DNA of 64,000 nucleotides from Hasllibacter sp. MH4015 (GTDB taxonomy: Bacteria > Pseudomonadota > Alphaproteobacteria > Rhodobacterales > Rhodobacteraceae): positions 1,178,001-1,242,000 of the forward strand of contig NZ_JAHTBK010000001.1 of the NCBI RefSeq assembly GCF_020177575.1, written 5' to 3'. The position numbers and the translations under genes are program-made. The first letter of the stretch is position 1. Each line of letters opens with the position of its first letter. Below are positions 48,464-56,632 of this stretch, in pieces. The notes beneath the pieces are model-generated. The model was not told the DNA's origin. It searched no databases and was given only the letters and a program-made list of their open reading frames with translations.

Positions 48464-49675
48464 ATGACGGTTTTCACGACACTTGAGGGGCAGCGCGATC
48501 TGCCGCGCTACTTCAAGGCGGTGTTCGATCAGGCCAAGGGGCTGGAACATGGGCGGCTCGATTTCCGACTGCCCGACGGGCGGCTGTTCCGGGTTGAGGG
48601 CTCCAAGCCCGGCCCGGTGGGCGAGTTGGACATCCACAACGAAGACATCTTCGCCCGCCTGATCCGCGAGGGCGATCTGGGGTTTTGTGAAGCCTATCTC
48701 GACGAATGGTGGTCCACGCCCGATTTGCAGGGGTTCCTCGACGTGGTTCACGCCGACAATGACGAGGTCTATGACGGCTTTCTCGGCCTTAGGATTATCC
48801 GCGCCTACGAAAAATTCCGCTTCTGGCTGCAATCCAATTCCAAGCGGCAGGCCAAGAAGAATATCGCGGCCCATTACGATCTCGGCAACGATTTCTATGC
48901 CCTGTGGTTGGACGACACGATGACCTATTCAAGCGCGCTGTTCGAGACGGGGCAGGAAAGCCTCGAGACGGCGCAGATCGCGAAATATGCCTCCATGGTG
49001 GATCAGATGGGTGCGATGCCCGGCGACCATGTGCTGGAGATCGGCTGCGGCTGGGGCGGGTTCGCGGAATACGCGGCGCGCGAGCGAGGGCTGAAGGTCA
49101 CGGGCCTCACCATCAGCCGCGAACAGCACGATTACGCCGTCAAACGCATCGCCGATGCAGGCTTGAGCGACCGGGTGGAGATCAAACTTCAGGATTACCG
49201 TGACGAACAGGGCACATATGACGGCATCGCTTCCATCGAGATGTTCGAGGCGGTCGGGGAGAAATACTGGCCCGTCTACTTCGACACGCTGCGCGAACGG
49301 CTCAAGCCCGGGAAGCAGGCCACGCTCCAGATCATCACGGTGCAGGACAAGCGGTGGGACGTCTACCGCCGGGGCGTTGATTTCATTCAGAAATACATCT
49401 TTCCGGGTGGCATGTTGCCCGCGCCAAAAGTGCTCAGGGAACAGGTCCTGCGCGCGGGCCTGGAGGTGGCCCATTCGGTGGAATTCGGCGAAAGCTACAG
49501 CCAGACCTGCCGCCGCTGGTACGACACGTTCAACGAGAAATGGGACCAGATTTCCGCGCTCGGCTTCGACGATCGCTTCCGCCGGATGTGGAATTTCTAC
49601 CTGACCTCTTGCGCGGCGACGTTCCATTTCGGAAATTGCGACGTGACACAGATCACGGTGCGGAGGCCGGTGTGA
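48464..49675 (+). CDS. cfa: Cyclopropane-fatty-acyl-phospholipid synthase family protein
   Basis: 403 residues from ATG 48464 with AAGGGA six bases upstream. SAM-binding motif VLEIGCGWGGFAEYAA near residue 187, the bicarbonate/substrate region SIEMFEAVGEKYWPVYF and the C-terminal FGESYSQTCRRWYDTFN are those of Cfa enzymes. The N-terminal domain (about residues 1-120) matches the lipid-contacting domain. It would modify double bonds of membrane lipids, and Rhodobacter CfaA also forms furan-containing or cyclopropane fatty acids in response to singlet oxygen. A methyltransferase acting on other lipids cannot be excluded. Confidence 0.9.
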   Translation: MTVFTTLEGQRDLPRYFKAVFDQAKGLEHGRLDFRLPDGRLFRVEGSKPGPVGELDIHNEDIFARLIREGDLGFCEAYLDEWWSTPDLQGFLDVVHADNDEVYDGFLGLRIIRAYEKFRFWLQSNSKRQAKKNIAAHYDLGNDFYALWLDDTMTYSSALFETGQESLETAQIAKYASMVDQMGAMPGDHVLEIGCGWGGFAEYAARERGLKVTGLTISREQHDYAVKRIADAGLSDRVEIKLQDYRDEQGTYDGIASIEMFEAVGEKYWPVYFDTLRERLKPGKQATLQIITVQDKRWDVYRRGVDFIQKYIFPGGMLPAPKVLREQVLRAGLEVAHSVEFGESYSQTCRRWYDTFNEKWDQISALGFDDRFRRMWNFYLTSCAATFHFGNCDVTQITVRRPV

Positions 49676-49691
49676 TTATCGGAACGATCTA

Positions 49692-50132
49692 ATGCCCACG
49701 GGCGCCAAGCTGGTCGGCGGTATCGTGTTCATGGCGGTGGGCTGGTTCGCGGCGTTGCAGGTGATCCTGACAATGCCCGAGGGCACGCCGGCCACTTACT
49801 TCCCCCACACGATCGCCGCCATCGGCCTCTGGCAAGGTTGGATGGTGATGGGCAACCGCGCGGGGGCGGGCATTGGATCGGGCATCGCCAACGGCATCCG
49901 CACCTCGGCCCAGATCGCGTTTTTCGGGCTGATGCTGTTTGCGCTGCGCACGATGTTCATCCGCTCCTCCGACCTGCGCTATGACAGCCCGGGGGAGGCG
50001 ACGGTGGACGCGCTGAACCTGTTTCTGGAATACTTTCTGCAAATGCTGACGGTGGAGATCTGGGGCGTGCTCCTGATCGGCGGGGCCGTGGGCGGGTTGG
50101 TCACGGAACTGGCCGCAAAGGCGTGGCGCTAG
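49692..50132 (+). CDS. trgA: TrgA-family tellurite-resistance membrane protein
   Basis: 146 residues with four hydrophobic segments (near residues 8-26, 37-55, 70-90 and 115-140). The sequence MPTGAKLVGGIVFMAVGWFAA and the gene order trgA-trgB-cysK match the tellurite-resistance locus described in Rhodobacter sphaeroides. An integral membrane protein of unknown mechanism. Its stop is 3 bp before trgB, so the two are coupled. Confidence 0.82.
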   Translation: MPTGAKLVGGIVFMAVGWFAALQVILTMPEGTPATYFPHTIAAIGLWQGWMVMGNRAGAGIGSGIANGIRTSAQIAFFGLMLFALRTMFIRSSDLRYDSPGEATVDALNLFLEYFLQMLTVEIWGVLLIGGAVGGLVTELAAKAWR

Positions 50133-50135
50133 GCG

Positions 50136-51263
50136 ATGACCCCGATCTTCCTGTTCGGCACCCTGTGCCATCAGCCGTTGCTGGACCTCGTGGCGGGCCA
50201 GCCGGTGCGCATGGAACCCGCGCGCCTTGCGGGCCATCGCGCGGCCTGGGTCAAGGGCGCGTCCTACCCGATGCTGGAGGCGCGCGCGGATTGCGAGGCC
50301 GACGGGGCGCTCATCATCCCTGAGCCGCAATCGCTTCTGCGCCTTGATTTCTACGAGGCCTGCTTCGGCTATACCCGCCGCGCCCTTCGCGTCCATTGGG
50401 ACGGCGCGGAGATCGAGGCGGAGGCGTGGTTCCCGCCCGAGCAGGCCGGCACACCGGGGGAAGATTGGTCGCTGCCCGCCTGGGCACGGCAATGGGGCGA
50501 CGTATCCGTGCAGGCCGCGTCCGAGGTCATGCGCCAGATGGGCCGGCAGAGCCCGGAAGAGGTTGGCCAACGCTTCGGCATCATCCGCGCTCGGGCGGAG
50601 GCTTATGTCAGGGCCAGCCGTTGGCGCAGGCCGGGCCATGTCGGGCGCGGCTTCACCCGCGCCAATGCCATCCACCATGGCACCGAGCATGTCCATGACG
50701 GCTTTTTCAACATGGAAGAGGTCCGCGCGAGCCATGCGACCTTCAAGGGCGGCACCGCGGGGCCGATGACACGCGCCGTCTTCCGCGTGGCCGATGCCGT
50801 GACGGTTCTGCCCTATGACCCGGTGCGGGACCGTATCTTACTGATCGAGCAGTTCCGCTTCGGCCCATTCGCCCATGGCGATGCCGCGCCCTGGATGGTG
50901 GAGCCCATTGCGGGGCTGCTGGATGCCGGTGAAACGGCCGAGCAATGCGCGCGCCGCGAAGCGCGGGAGGAGGCGCGCCTGACCCTTGGCGCGCTCCATT
51001 TCATCGGGCGCTACTATCCCACGCCGGGCGGTGTGGCGCAGGTCCTGTTCTCCTATCTCGGCCTTGCCGATCTGCCGGATTCCATCGTGGGCGTCGGCGG
51101 CCACGCGCAGGAGAACGAGGATATCCTGAGCCATCTGGTGCCCTACGCCCTGGCGCTGAAGATGCTGGCGGAGGGCGACATGGCCAATGGCCCGCTGATC
51201 CTGTCGATGCAATACCTGATGCTGAACCGCGACCGCCTGCGATCCACGGTGCGTCTGGGATGA
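50136..51263 (+). CDS. trgB: TrgB: gamma-glutamylcyclotransferase-like domain fused to NUDIX hydrolase
   Basis: 375 residues in two domains. Residues about 1-150 are AIG2/GGCT-like (PIFLFGTLCHQPLLDLV, the YGSL-type first strand, and SYPMLEARADCEADGALI). Residues about 185-365 are a NUDIX hydrolase with box GLLDAGETAEQCARREAREEARL, of the ADP-ribose pyrophosphatase type (MTRAVFRVADAVTVLPYDPVRDRILLIEQFR). The fusion and neighbours match TrgB of the R. sphaeroides tellurite locus. The likely roles are trimming gamma-glutamyl peptides and hydrolysing a nucleotide sugar, linking glutathione and ADP-ribose turnover; the real substrates are unknown. Confidence 0.86.
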   Translation: MTPIFLFGTLCHQPLLDLVAGQPVRMEPARLAGHRAAWVKGASYPMLEARADCEADGALIIPEPQSLLRLDFYEACFGYTRRALRVHWDGAEIEAEAWFPPEQAGTPGEDWSLPAWARQWGDVSVQAASEVMRQMGRQSPEEVGQRFGIIRARAEAYVRASRWRRPGHVGRGFTRANAIHHGTEHVHDGFFNMEEVRASHATFKGGTAGPMTRAVFRVADAVTVLPYDPVRDRILLIEQFRFGPFAHGDAAPWMVEPIAGLLDAGETAEQCARREAREEARLTLGALHFIGRYYPTPGGVAQVLFSYLGLADLPDSIVGVGGHAQENEDILSHLVPYALALKMLAEGDMANGPLILSMQYLMLNRDRLRSTVRLG

Positions 51264-51338
51264 TCCGCGCGGGTTGAGATCGCGCCCCGAAACTCCTACT
51301 CCTGTCGCAACCTCTCGGCCCCGGAAAGGCGTGCACCC

Positions 51339-52364
51339 ATGACGACCCATAAAGACCTCGCCTCCGCCATCGGAAACACGCCCCTCATCCGCCTCAACGC
51401 GGCCTCCGACGCGACGGGATGCGAGATCCTGGGCAAGGCGGAATTCCTGAACCCCGGCCAGTCGGTCAAGGACCGTGCGGCGCTTTTCATCATCCGCGAT
51501 GCGGTGGCGCGCGGCGACCTGCGCCCCGGCGGCACGATCGTGGAGGGTACGGCGGGCAATACTGGCATCGGCCTTGCACTGGTCGGTGCGTCCCTTGGGT
51601 TCAAGACGGTGATCGTGATCCCCAACACCCAGAGCCAAGAGAAGAAGGACATGATCCGCATCGCGGGCGCCGAACTGATCGAGGTGCCCGCCGTCCCCTA
51701 TTCCAACCCCAACAACTACGTGAAGTATTCCGGTCGGTTGGCCGAACGGCTGGCCCAAAGCGATCCCAATGGCGCGATCTGGGCGAACCAATTCGACAAT
51801 GTGGCCAACAGACAGGCCCATATCGACATGACCGGCCCGGAGATCTGGGAGCAGACGGAGCATAAGGTAAACGGCTTTACCTGCGCCGTGGGCTCCGGCG
51901 GGACACTGGCGGGCGTCGGAATGGTGTTGCAGCCCAAGGGTGTGAAGGTCGCGCTGTCGGACCCCGAAGGCTCGGGCCTTTACAAGCTCTATACGGGCCA
52001 GGAGGCGGGTGGAAACTCCATTACCGAAGGGATCGGGCAGGGGCGCATCACCGCCAACCTTGAAGGGTTCACGCCCGATGCCTGCTACAAGATCCCCGAT
52101 GCGGAGGCGCTGCCGATCGTCTACGACATCCTCGCCGACGAGGGGCTGTGCCTTGGCGGCTCCTCGGGCATCAACGTGGCCGGTGCCATCCGCATGGCGA
52201 AGGAGATGGGGCCGGGCCACACGATCGTGACGATCCTGTGCGATTACGGCACGCGCTATCAATCCAAGCTCTTCAACCCCGATTTCCTGCGCGAAAAGGG
52301 CCTGCCGGTGCCACCTTGGATGGACGGGCCGGGCCGCGACGTGCCGACGGTTTTCGCGGAATGA
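51339..52364 (+). CDS. cysK: Cysteine synthase A
   Basis: 341 residues. Fold-type II PLP enzyme with the Schiff-base lysine K44 in NPGQSVKDRA, the phosphate loop GSGGTLAG and the substrate loop EGTAGNTGIG. It makes cysteine from O-acetylserine and sulphide and is slightly longer than E. coli CysK, with a distinct C terminus. It is the third gene of the tellurite locus known in R. sphaeroides; cysteine supply and thiol reduction fit oxyanion resistance. Its TGA overlaps the next gene's ATG (ATGA). Confidence 0.94.
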   Translation: MTTHKDLASAIGNTPLIRLNAASDATGCEILGKAEFLNPGQSVKDRAALFIIRDAVARGDLRPGGTIVEGTAGNTGIGLALVGASLGFKTVIVIPNTQSQEKKDMIRIAGAELIEVPAVPYSNPNNYVKYSGRLAERLAQSDPNGAIWANQFDNVANRQAHIDMTGPEIWEQTEHKVNGFTCAVGSGGTLAGVGMVLQPKGVKVALSDPEGSGLYKLYTGQEAGGNSITEGIGQGRITANLEGFTPDACYKIPDAEALPIVYDILADEGLCLGGSSGINVAGAIRMAKEMGPGHTIVTILCDYGTRYQSKLFNPDFLREKGLPVPPWMDGPGRDVPTVFAE

Positions 52365-54841
52365 CGAACGCGGTCCTGCGGCGTCTGGCTGGCCTGGGTG
52401 CGGCCCTTGTCCTGGCGCTTACCCTCCTCGTGGCGATGTCGCCCCCGGCAATCGCCCAGACCGGCGGCCTTGAGCCTGTGGAAGAGCCGGCCCCCGCGCC
52501 GGCGGCCGACGGGGACGTCGTGGATTACGACGCGTGGGAACGGGCCGCGAGTTCGGCGGAGAACCTGATCTCGGGCGGTGTCGCCTCCACCGCGTTTTTC
52601 GAGACCCGCCGGGCGGAGCTTGTGCGCTGGCGCGCGCGGTTCTTGTCCGCCGAATCCCAGAACGCGGCGCGCATCCAGACCATTCAGGCCCAGATCGACG
52701 GCCTCGGCCCGGCCCCGGCGGAGGGCGAGACGGAGCCCGAGGCCATCGCTGCCCGCCGCGCCGCCTTGCAGGAGCGGCTGGCCGAAGCGCAATTGCCAAG
52801 CATCCAGGCGACCGAGGCGCTGAACCGCGCCGCCGGCCTGATCGCGGAGATCGACGCCGTCCTGGCGGAACGCCAGACCCAGGAATTGCTGGAGCTGGAG
52901 CCGACGCCCACCAACCCGGTGAACTGGGCCACGGCCCTTGGCGCATTGGCGGAACTTGCACGGCTGCTGCAATCGGATACCGCCGACCTTCTGGCCGATC
53001 CGGAGGTGCGCGCGAACATCACCGATGCCGCACCCGCGATCATCGGCATGATCCTGATCGGGCTGATCCTGATCCTGCGCGGGCGTAAATTCGTGGCGCG
53101 CATGGGCGAGCGGTTCCTCGATGCCGACCGCCGCCGGGGCCGTACCGCGCTTGGGTTCCTCGTCTCGCTCGGCCAGTTGCTGCTGCCCGTCTTCGGGATC
53201 GTGCTGATCGTCGTGGCCGCCGAAATCTCGGGCCTTCTGAGCGATGAGGCGGTGGAACTGGTGGAAGCGGCGCTGAGCCTCGTGATCGGCATCTACGCGG
53301 CCCTGTGGATCGGCGGGCGGCTGTTCCCGGATCATGAAGACCGCGCCGCAGCCTTCGATATGGCGCCGAAGCTGCGCGCGCCCGCGCGCCGCACGATCCT
53401 CTGGATCGGCCTCTTCATGGGGATGGTCAACTTCGTGGAGGTCGTGTCGAGCCTCGACGTGATCCCGCCCGCCGCACGCGGGGTGCTTGTGGTGCCGGTC
53501 CACATTGCGCTGGCGTGGATGTACCTGCGCCTCGCGCGGCTTCTGCGTCGCATCCGCACCGACATGCAGGAGGCGGAGACCTCCAGCTTCGCGCCGGGCG
53601 TGTTGGGTATCGCCGCCAACGCCCTGCGCGTCGTGGCCTTCGTCGGGCCGCTTCTGGGGCTCGTGGGCTACATCAATGCCGGTGAGGCGCTGATGGTGCC
53701 CACGGGCCTGACGCTGTTCCTGATCGGGGTGCTTCTGGCGCTTCAGGCGGTGGTCCGCGACCTCTACGCGCTCGTCTTCCGCAAGACGGCGGAGGATGCG
53801 AATGCCGCGCTTGTGCCGGTCCTTGTCAATTTCGCGCTGTTTCTTGCCGCCACCCCGCTTCTGGCCATCGTCTGGGGCATACGGCCCGAGCGGCTGGGGG
53901 AGCTTTACGCCCGCATCCTTGAAGGGTTTTCCGTCGGGGACACGCGGATCACCCCCGGCGTGGTGCTGGCTGTCATCCTTGTCTTCGCCGCGGGCCTGCT
54001 GATCACCCGCATCTTGCAAGGCGCATTGCGCAGCACGGTTCTGCCGCGCACCAAGCTCGACGTGGGCGCGCGCAATGCCGTCACCTCCGGTGTGGGATAT
54101 GTGGGGATCGCGCTGGCCTGCGTGATTGCCGTGACCAGCGCGGGCATCGACCTCACGGCGCTCGGCTTCGTCGTCGGTGCGCTGTCCGTGGGCATCGGCT
54201 TCGGCCTGCAAAACGTGGTGTCCAACTTCGTCTCCGGCATCATCCTCCTGATCGAGCGTCCGATTTCCGAAGGCGACTGGATCGAGGTCAACGGCAATAT
54301 GGGGATCGTCAAGGACATCTCCGTGCGGTCCACCACGATCGAGACCTTCGACAAGACCGACGTGATCGTACCCAATGCCGATTTCGTCTCCGGTACGGTC
54401 ACGAACTGGACGCGCGGCAACACCGTGGGCCGGGCCATCGTGACGGTCGGCGTGGCCTACGGCACAGACACACGACGCGTGTCCGAAATCCTGTCGGAGA
54501 TTGCCCATGGCCACCCCGACGTCGCCAAGTTTCCTGAACCCGGCGTCGATTTTCTGGGTTTCGGGGCCGACAGCCTCGATTTCCGGGTCCGCTGCATCTT
54601 GCGCGACATCAACCTGTTGGTGGTTACGAAGACCGAATTGCATCACCAGATCGCGGAACGCTTCGCCGCCGAGGGGATCGAGATCCCCTTCGCCCAACGC
54701 GACATCTGGCTGCGCAATCCCGAGGCGTTGCCGAATGCCACCCCCCGGTCCGAGCCGGAGGCCGAGGCCGAGCCCGACACCGATACCGACCCAGAGGCCG
54801 CGCCCGATCCGCGCGACCCGTCCCCATCAACGCCCGAGTAA
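52361..54841 (+). CDS. Large MscS-type mechanosensitive channel (DUF3772)
   Basis: 826 residues from ATG 52361, which overlaps cysK by 4 bp; the longer open frame upstream runs through cysK and is rejected. Signal peptide ending in AIAQ, a coiled-coil periplasmic region (DUF3772, about residues 40-190), then about 11 membrane helices and a C-terminal MscS beta/alpha domain: LGFVVGALSVGIGFGLQNVVSNFVSGIILLIERP is the pore-lining TM3 and DWIEVNGNMGIVKDISVRSTTI the beta domain. It ends in a Glu/Asp/Pro-rich tail. It opens under membrane tension to release solutes. Its stop is 2 bp before alaX. Confidence 0.92.
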   Translation: MTNAVLRRLAGLGAALVLALTLLVAMSPPAIAQTGGLEPVEEPAPAPAADGDVVDYDAWERAASSAENLISGGVASTAFFETRRAELVRWRARFLSAESQNAARIQTIQAQIDGLGPAPAEGETEPEAIAARRAALQERLAEAQLPSIQATEALNRAAGLIAEIDAVLAERQTQELLELEPTPTNPVNWATALGALAELARLLQSDTADLLADPEVRANITDAAPAIIGMILIGLILILRGRKFVARMGERFLDADRRRGRTALGFLVSLGQLLLPVFGIVLIVVAAEISGLLSDEAVELVEAALSLVIGIYAALWIGGRLFPDHEDRAAAFDMAPKLRAPARRTILWIGLFMGMVNFVEVVSSLDVIPPAARGVLVVPVHIALAWMYLRLARLLRRIRTDMQEAETSSFAPGVLGIAANALRVVAFVGPLLGLVGYINAGEALMVPTGLTLFLIGVLLALQAVVRDLYALVFRKTAEDANAALVPVLVNFALFLAATPLLAIVWGIRPERLGELYARILEGFSVGDTRITPGVVLAVILVFAAGLLITRILQGALRSTVLPRTKLDVGARNAVTSGVGYVGIALACVIAVTSAGIDLTALGFVVGALSVGIGFGLQNVVSNFVSGIILLIERPISEGDWIEVNGNMGIVKDISVRSTTIETFDKTDVIVPNADFVSGTVTNWTRGNTVGRAIVTVGVAYGTDTRRVSEILSEIAHGHPDVAKFPEPGVDFLGFGADSLDFRVRCILRDINLLVVTKTELHHQIAERFAAEGIEIPFAQRDIWLRNPEALPNATPRSEPEAEAEPDTDTDPEAAPDPRDPSPSTPE

Positions 54842-54843
54842 CG

Positions 54844-55560
54844 ATGACCGAACCCCTGTTTCTGGACGATCCCTACCGCACCTCCGCCGCCGCCCGCGTC
54901 GTGGCCCATACCGAGGAGGGGGGCGTGATCCTCAACCGCACAATCTTCTACGCGCGCGGCGGCGGCCAGCCGGGTGACAGCGGCACGCTGGATTGGGACG
55001 GCGGGCGCATTCCGATCGCCACCGCGGTCAAGGGCGCGGAGGGCGCCATCGTGCTTGTCCCGGCAGAGCCGTCCGCCCTGCCGCCCGTGGGGGCCACGGT
55101 CGACCAACGGCTCGACTGGGACCGGCGGCACGGCCATATGCGTATCCACACCGCGCTGCATCTTCTGTCGGTCGTGATCCCGCTGGCCGTGACGGGCGGG
55201 GCCGTGGGGGCCGATAAGGGGCGGCTCGATTTCAACATGCCCGACCCGCCCGAGGACAAGCAGATCCTCGAAGGGCGACTGAATGCGCTGGTCACGCGCG
55301 ACCTGCCCGTCTCGGTGGAATGGATCACGGAGGCAGAGCTGGACGCCAACCCGACCCTCGTGAAGACCCTGTCCGTGCAACCGCCCCGTGGGTCGGGCCG
55401 GATACGGCTCGTCCGGATCGGGGAGGGGAGGGACAGCGTCGATCTGCAACCCTGCGGCGGCACCCACGTGAAGCGCACCGGAGAGATCGGGAAACTGGTG
55501 ATCGCCAAGATCGAGAACAAGGGCAAGCAGAACCGCCGGGTGACGATCGAACTGGCCTAG
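54844..55560 (+). CDS. alaX: Stand-alone alanyl-tRNA editing protein AlaX
   Basis: 238 residues, AlaX-M size. It matches the AlaRS editing domain without a synthetase core: YARGGGQPGDSG at residues 37-48, zinc ligands in HGHMRIHTALHLL and CGGTHVKRTGE. It hydrolyses Ser-tRNA-Ala and Gly-tRNA-Ala in trans. Follows the mscS-like gene by 2 bp, presumably cotranscribed. Full-length alaS in the same window also has editing, so AlaX is a second safeguard. Confidence 0.93.
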   Translation: MTEPLFLDDPYRTSAAARVVAHTEEGGVILNRTIFYARGGGQPGDSGTLDWDGGRIPIATAVKGAEGAIVLVPAEPSALPPVGATVDQRLDWDRRHGHMRIHTALHLLSVVIPLAVTGGAVGADKGRLDFNMPDPPEDKQILEGRLNALVTRDLPVSVEWITEAELDANPTLVKTLSVQPPRGSGRIRLVRIGEGRDSVDLQPCGGTHVKRTGEIGKLVIAKIENKGKQNRRVTIELA

Positions 55561-55641
55561 GGAGGCGCGGGCGAAACACCTTCCGCGGATCGCATCTAAC
55601 CCCCTTGCACCTCCCCACCAATCTTGGGTAGACCCGGCCTT

Positions 55642-55731
55642 GGACAGGTGGCCGAGTGGTCGAAGGCGCGCGCCTGGAAAGTGCGTAGGCGGGAGACCGT
55701 CTCGAGGGTTCGAATCCCTTCCTGTCCGCCA
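55642..55731 (+). tRNA. tRNA-Ser (GGA anticodon)
   Basis: 90 bases with encoded CCA. Acceptor GGACAGG/CCTGTCC, long variable arm as in class II tRNAs, T arm GAGGG-TTCGAAT-CCCTT, anticodon loop CTGGAAA giving GGA. No integrated element follows it. Confidence 0.95.
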
Positions 55732-55981
55732 CCAACCCCGCATTTCCAATCGTTTTTGAATGCCGGGGGCCTCGCCCCGCCCGGCCCCATCCCTGTTTTT
55801 GCATAACATTTTGCATACCGTTCCGCTCCGCACCGACGGCGGGGCGGTATACATCAAGCATCCATCCACCCGATGTCCCGATCCCCCTGATCCGCGAACG
55901 CGCATTCGCGGGTGATTTCCGGTCGGCGTCGCGATATGCCGGGCGCGTTGGGGCAGTTCCGCCCCGTGTCGGAGGCATGAC
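55732..55981. other. Gap between tRNA-Ser and mgsA
   Basis: 250 bp without a gene. It holds a GCCGGG...CCCGGC hairpin (55762-55785) followed by a T-rich stretch that may end the tRNA transcript, two TTGCATA sequences about 55799-55816, and a perfect hairpin CCGCGAA-CGCGCA-TTCGCGG (55892-55911). The latter has no T-run and could be a regulatory site for mgsA. Confidence 0.4.
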
Positions 55982-56356
55982 ATGCGCAAATCCATCGCCC
56001 TCGTGGCCCATGATGCCAAGAAGGACGATCTTGTGGCCTGGGCCAGGGCTCACGAGGTGGACTTGGCGGGCCACAACCTCTATGGCACCGGCACGACCGG
56101 CGGGCGCATCCGCGATGAGACGGCGCTGGAGATCACGCCGCTGAAATCCGGGCCCCTGGGCGGCGATGCGCAACTGGGCGCGATGATCGCCGAGGGGCGT
56201 CTGGATGCGCTGATCTTCTTCGTCGATCCTCTGTCGGCCATGCCCCATGACGTCGATATCAAATCGCTCATCCGCCTTGCGATCCTCTACGACACGCCGC
56301 TTGCGGTGAACGAGGCGACGGCCACGGGCATTCTTCCGGGCCTTTCCGCGGATTGA
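55982..56356 (+). CDS. mgsA: Methylglyoxal synthase
   Basis: 124 residues. The dihydroxyacetone-phosphate active site is visible: D62 in SGPLGGDAQ and H89 in [10 protein letters not shown], with H10 in [11 protein letters not shown]. Converts DHAP to methylglyoxal when phosphate is scarce, which may be why it sits directly before a probable PhoB-controlled ugp operon. Somewhat shorter than E. coli (152) but like many alphaproteobacterial forms. Confidence 0.93.
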   Translation: MRKSIALVAHDAKKDDLVAWARAHEVDLAGHNLYGTGTTGGRIRDETALEITPLKSGPLGGDAQLGAMIAEGRLDALIFFVDPLSAMPHDVDIKSLIRLAILYDTPLAVNEATATGILPGLSAD

Positions 56357-56357
56357 C

Positions 56358-56402
56358 CGCGCGCGGCTGTCATGCGCGCGTCTGTCACGCGCGCGGCTGT
56401 CA
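56358..56402. repeat. Three tandem 15-bp repeats with CTGTCA
   Basis: CGCGCGCGGCTGTCA, TGCGCGCGTCTGTCA and CGCGCGCGGCTGTCA run back to back at 56358, 56373 and 56388, starting one base after the mgsA stop. The conserved end CTGTCA is the PhoB half-site. The third copy continues into the promoter described next. Confidence 0.8.
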
Positions 56403-56430
56403 CAGGGGCGTCACGGACTCACCCTAGATC
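56397..56430 (+). promoter_or_regulatory. Candidate PhoB-dependent promoter of ugpBAEC
   Basis: CTGTCAC (56397-56403), four bases, GCGTCAC (56408-56414): two PhoB half-sites with the normal 11-bp spacing. TAGATC at 56425-56430 starts 10 bp after the second half-site, the spacing of the -10 box at PhoB-activated promoters. Two further CTGTCA half-sites lie upstream at 15-bp spacing. The 230-bp leader to ugpB also contains AGAGTGT/ACACTCT arms. Confidence 0.6.
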
Positions 56431-56632
56431 ACCGCCCAGAGAGTGTGCCGGGGGCCATCAAGCGGATTGCGCTTTGGCGCGGACGGTGTAGGCTGATCCC
56501 CGCGCGACACTCTTTGGGGGAGGATGCGGTCCGCGTGCGTCCCCCAACGATCATGACGACCTGCTGCATTGCACATGCAGGCGGTCGCGCCTTTCGCGCC
56601 CGGTCCGGGTGCATCACTGATGGGAGAGACGA

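Noticed and set aside
52259-54697. An 800-codon minus-strand open frame
   Set aside because: It is the mirror of the mscS-like channel gene, whose signal peptide, helices and MscS domain are plain.
55642-55981. Integrated element or attachment site at tRNA-Ser
   Set aside because: No integrase gene and no repeat of the tRNA 3' end are found downstream; the gap has only hairpins.
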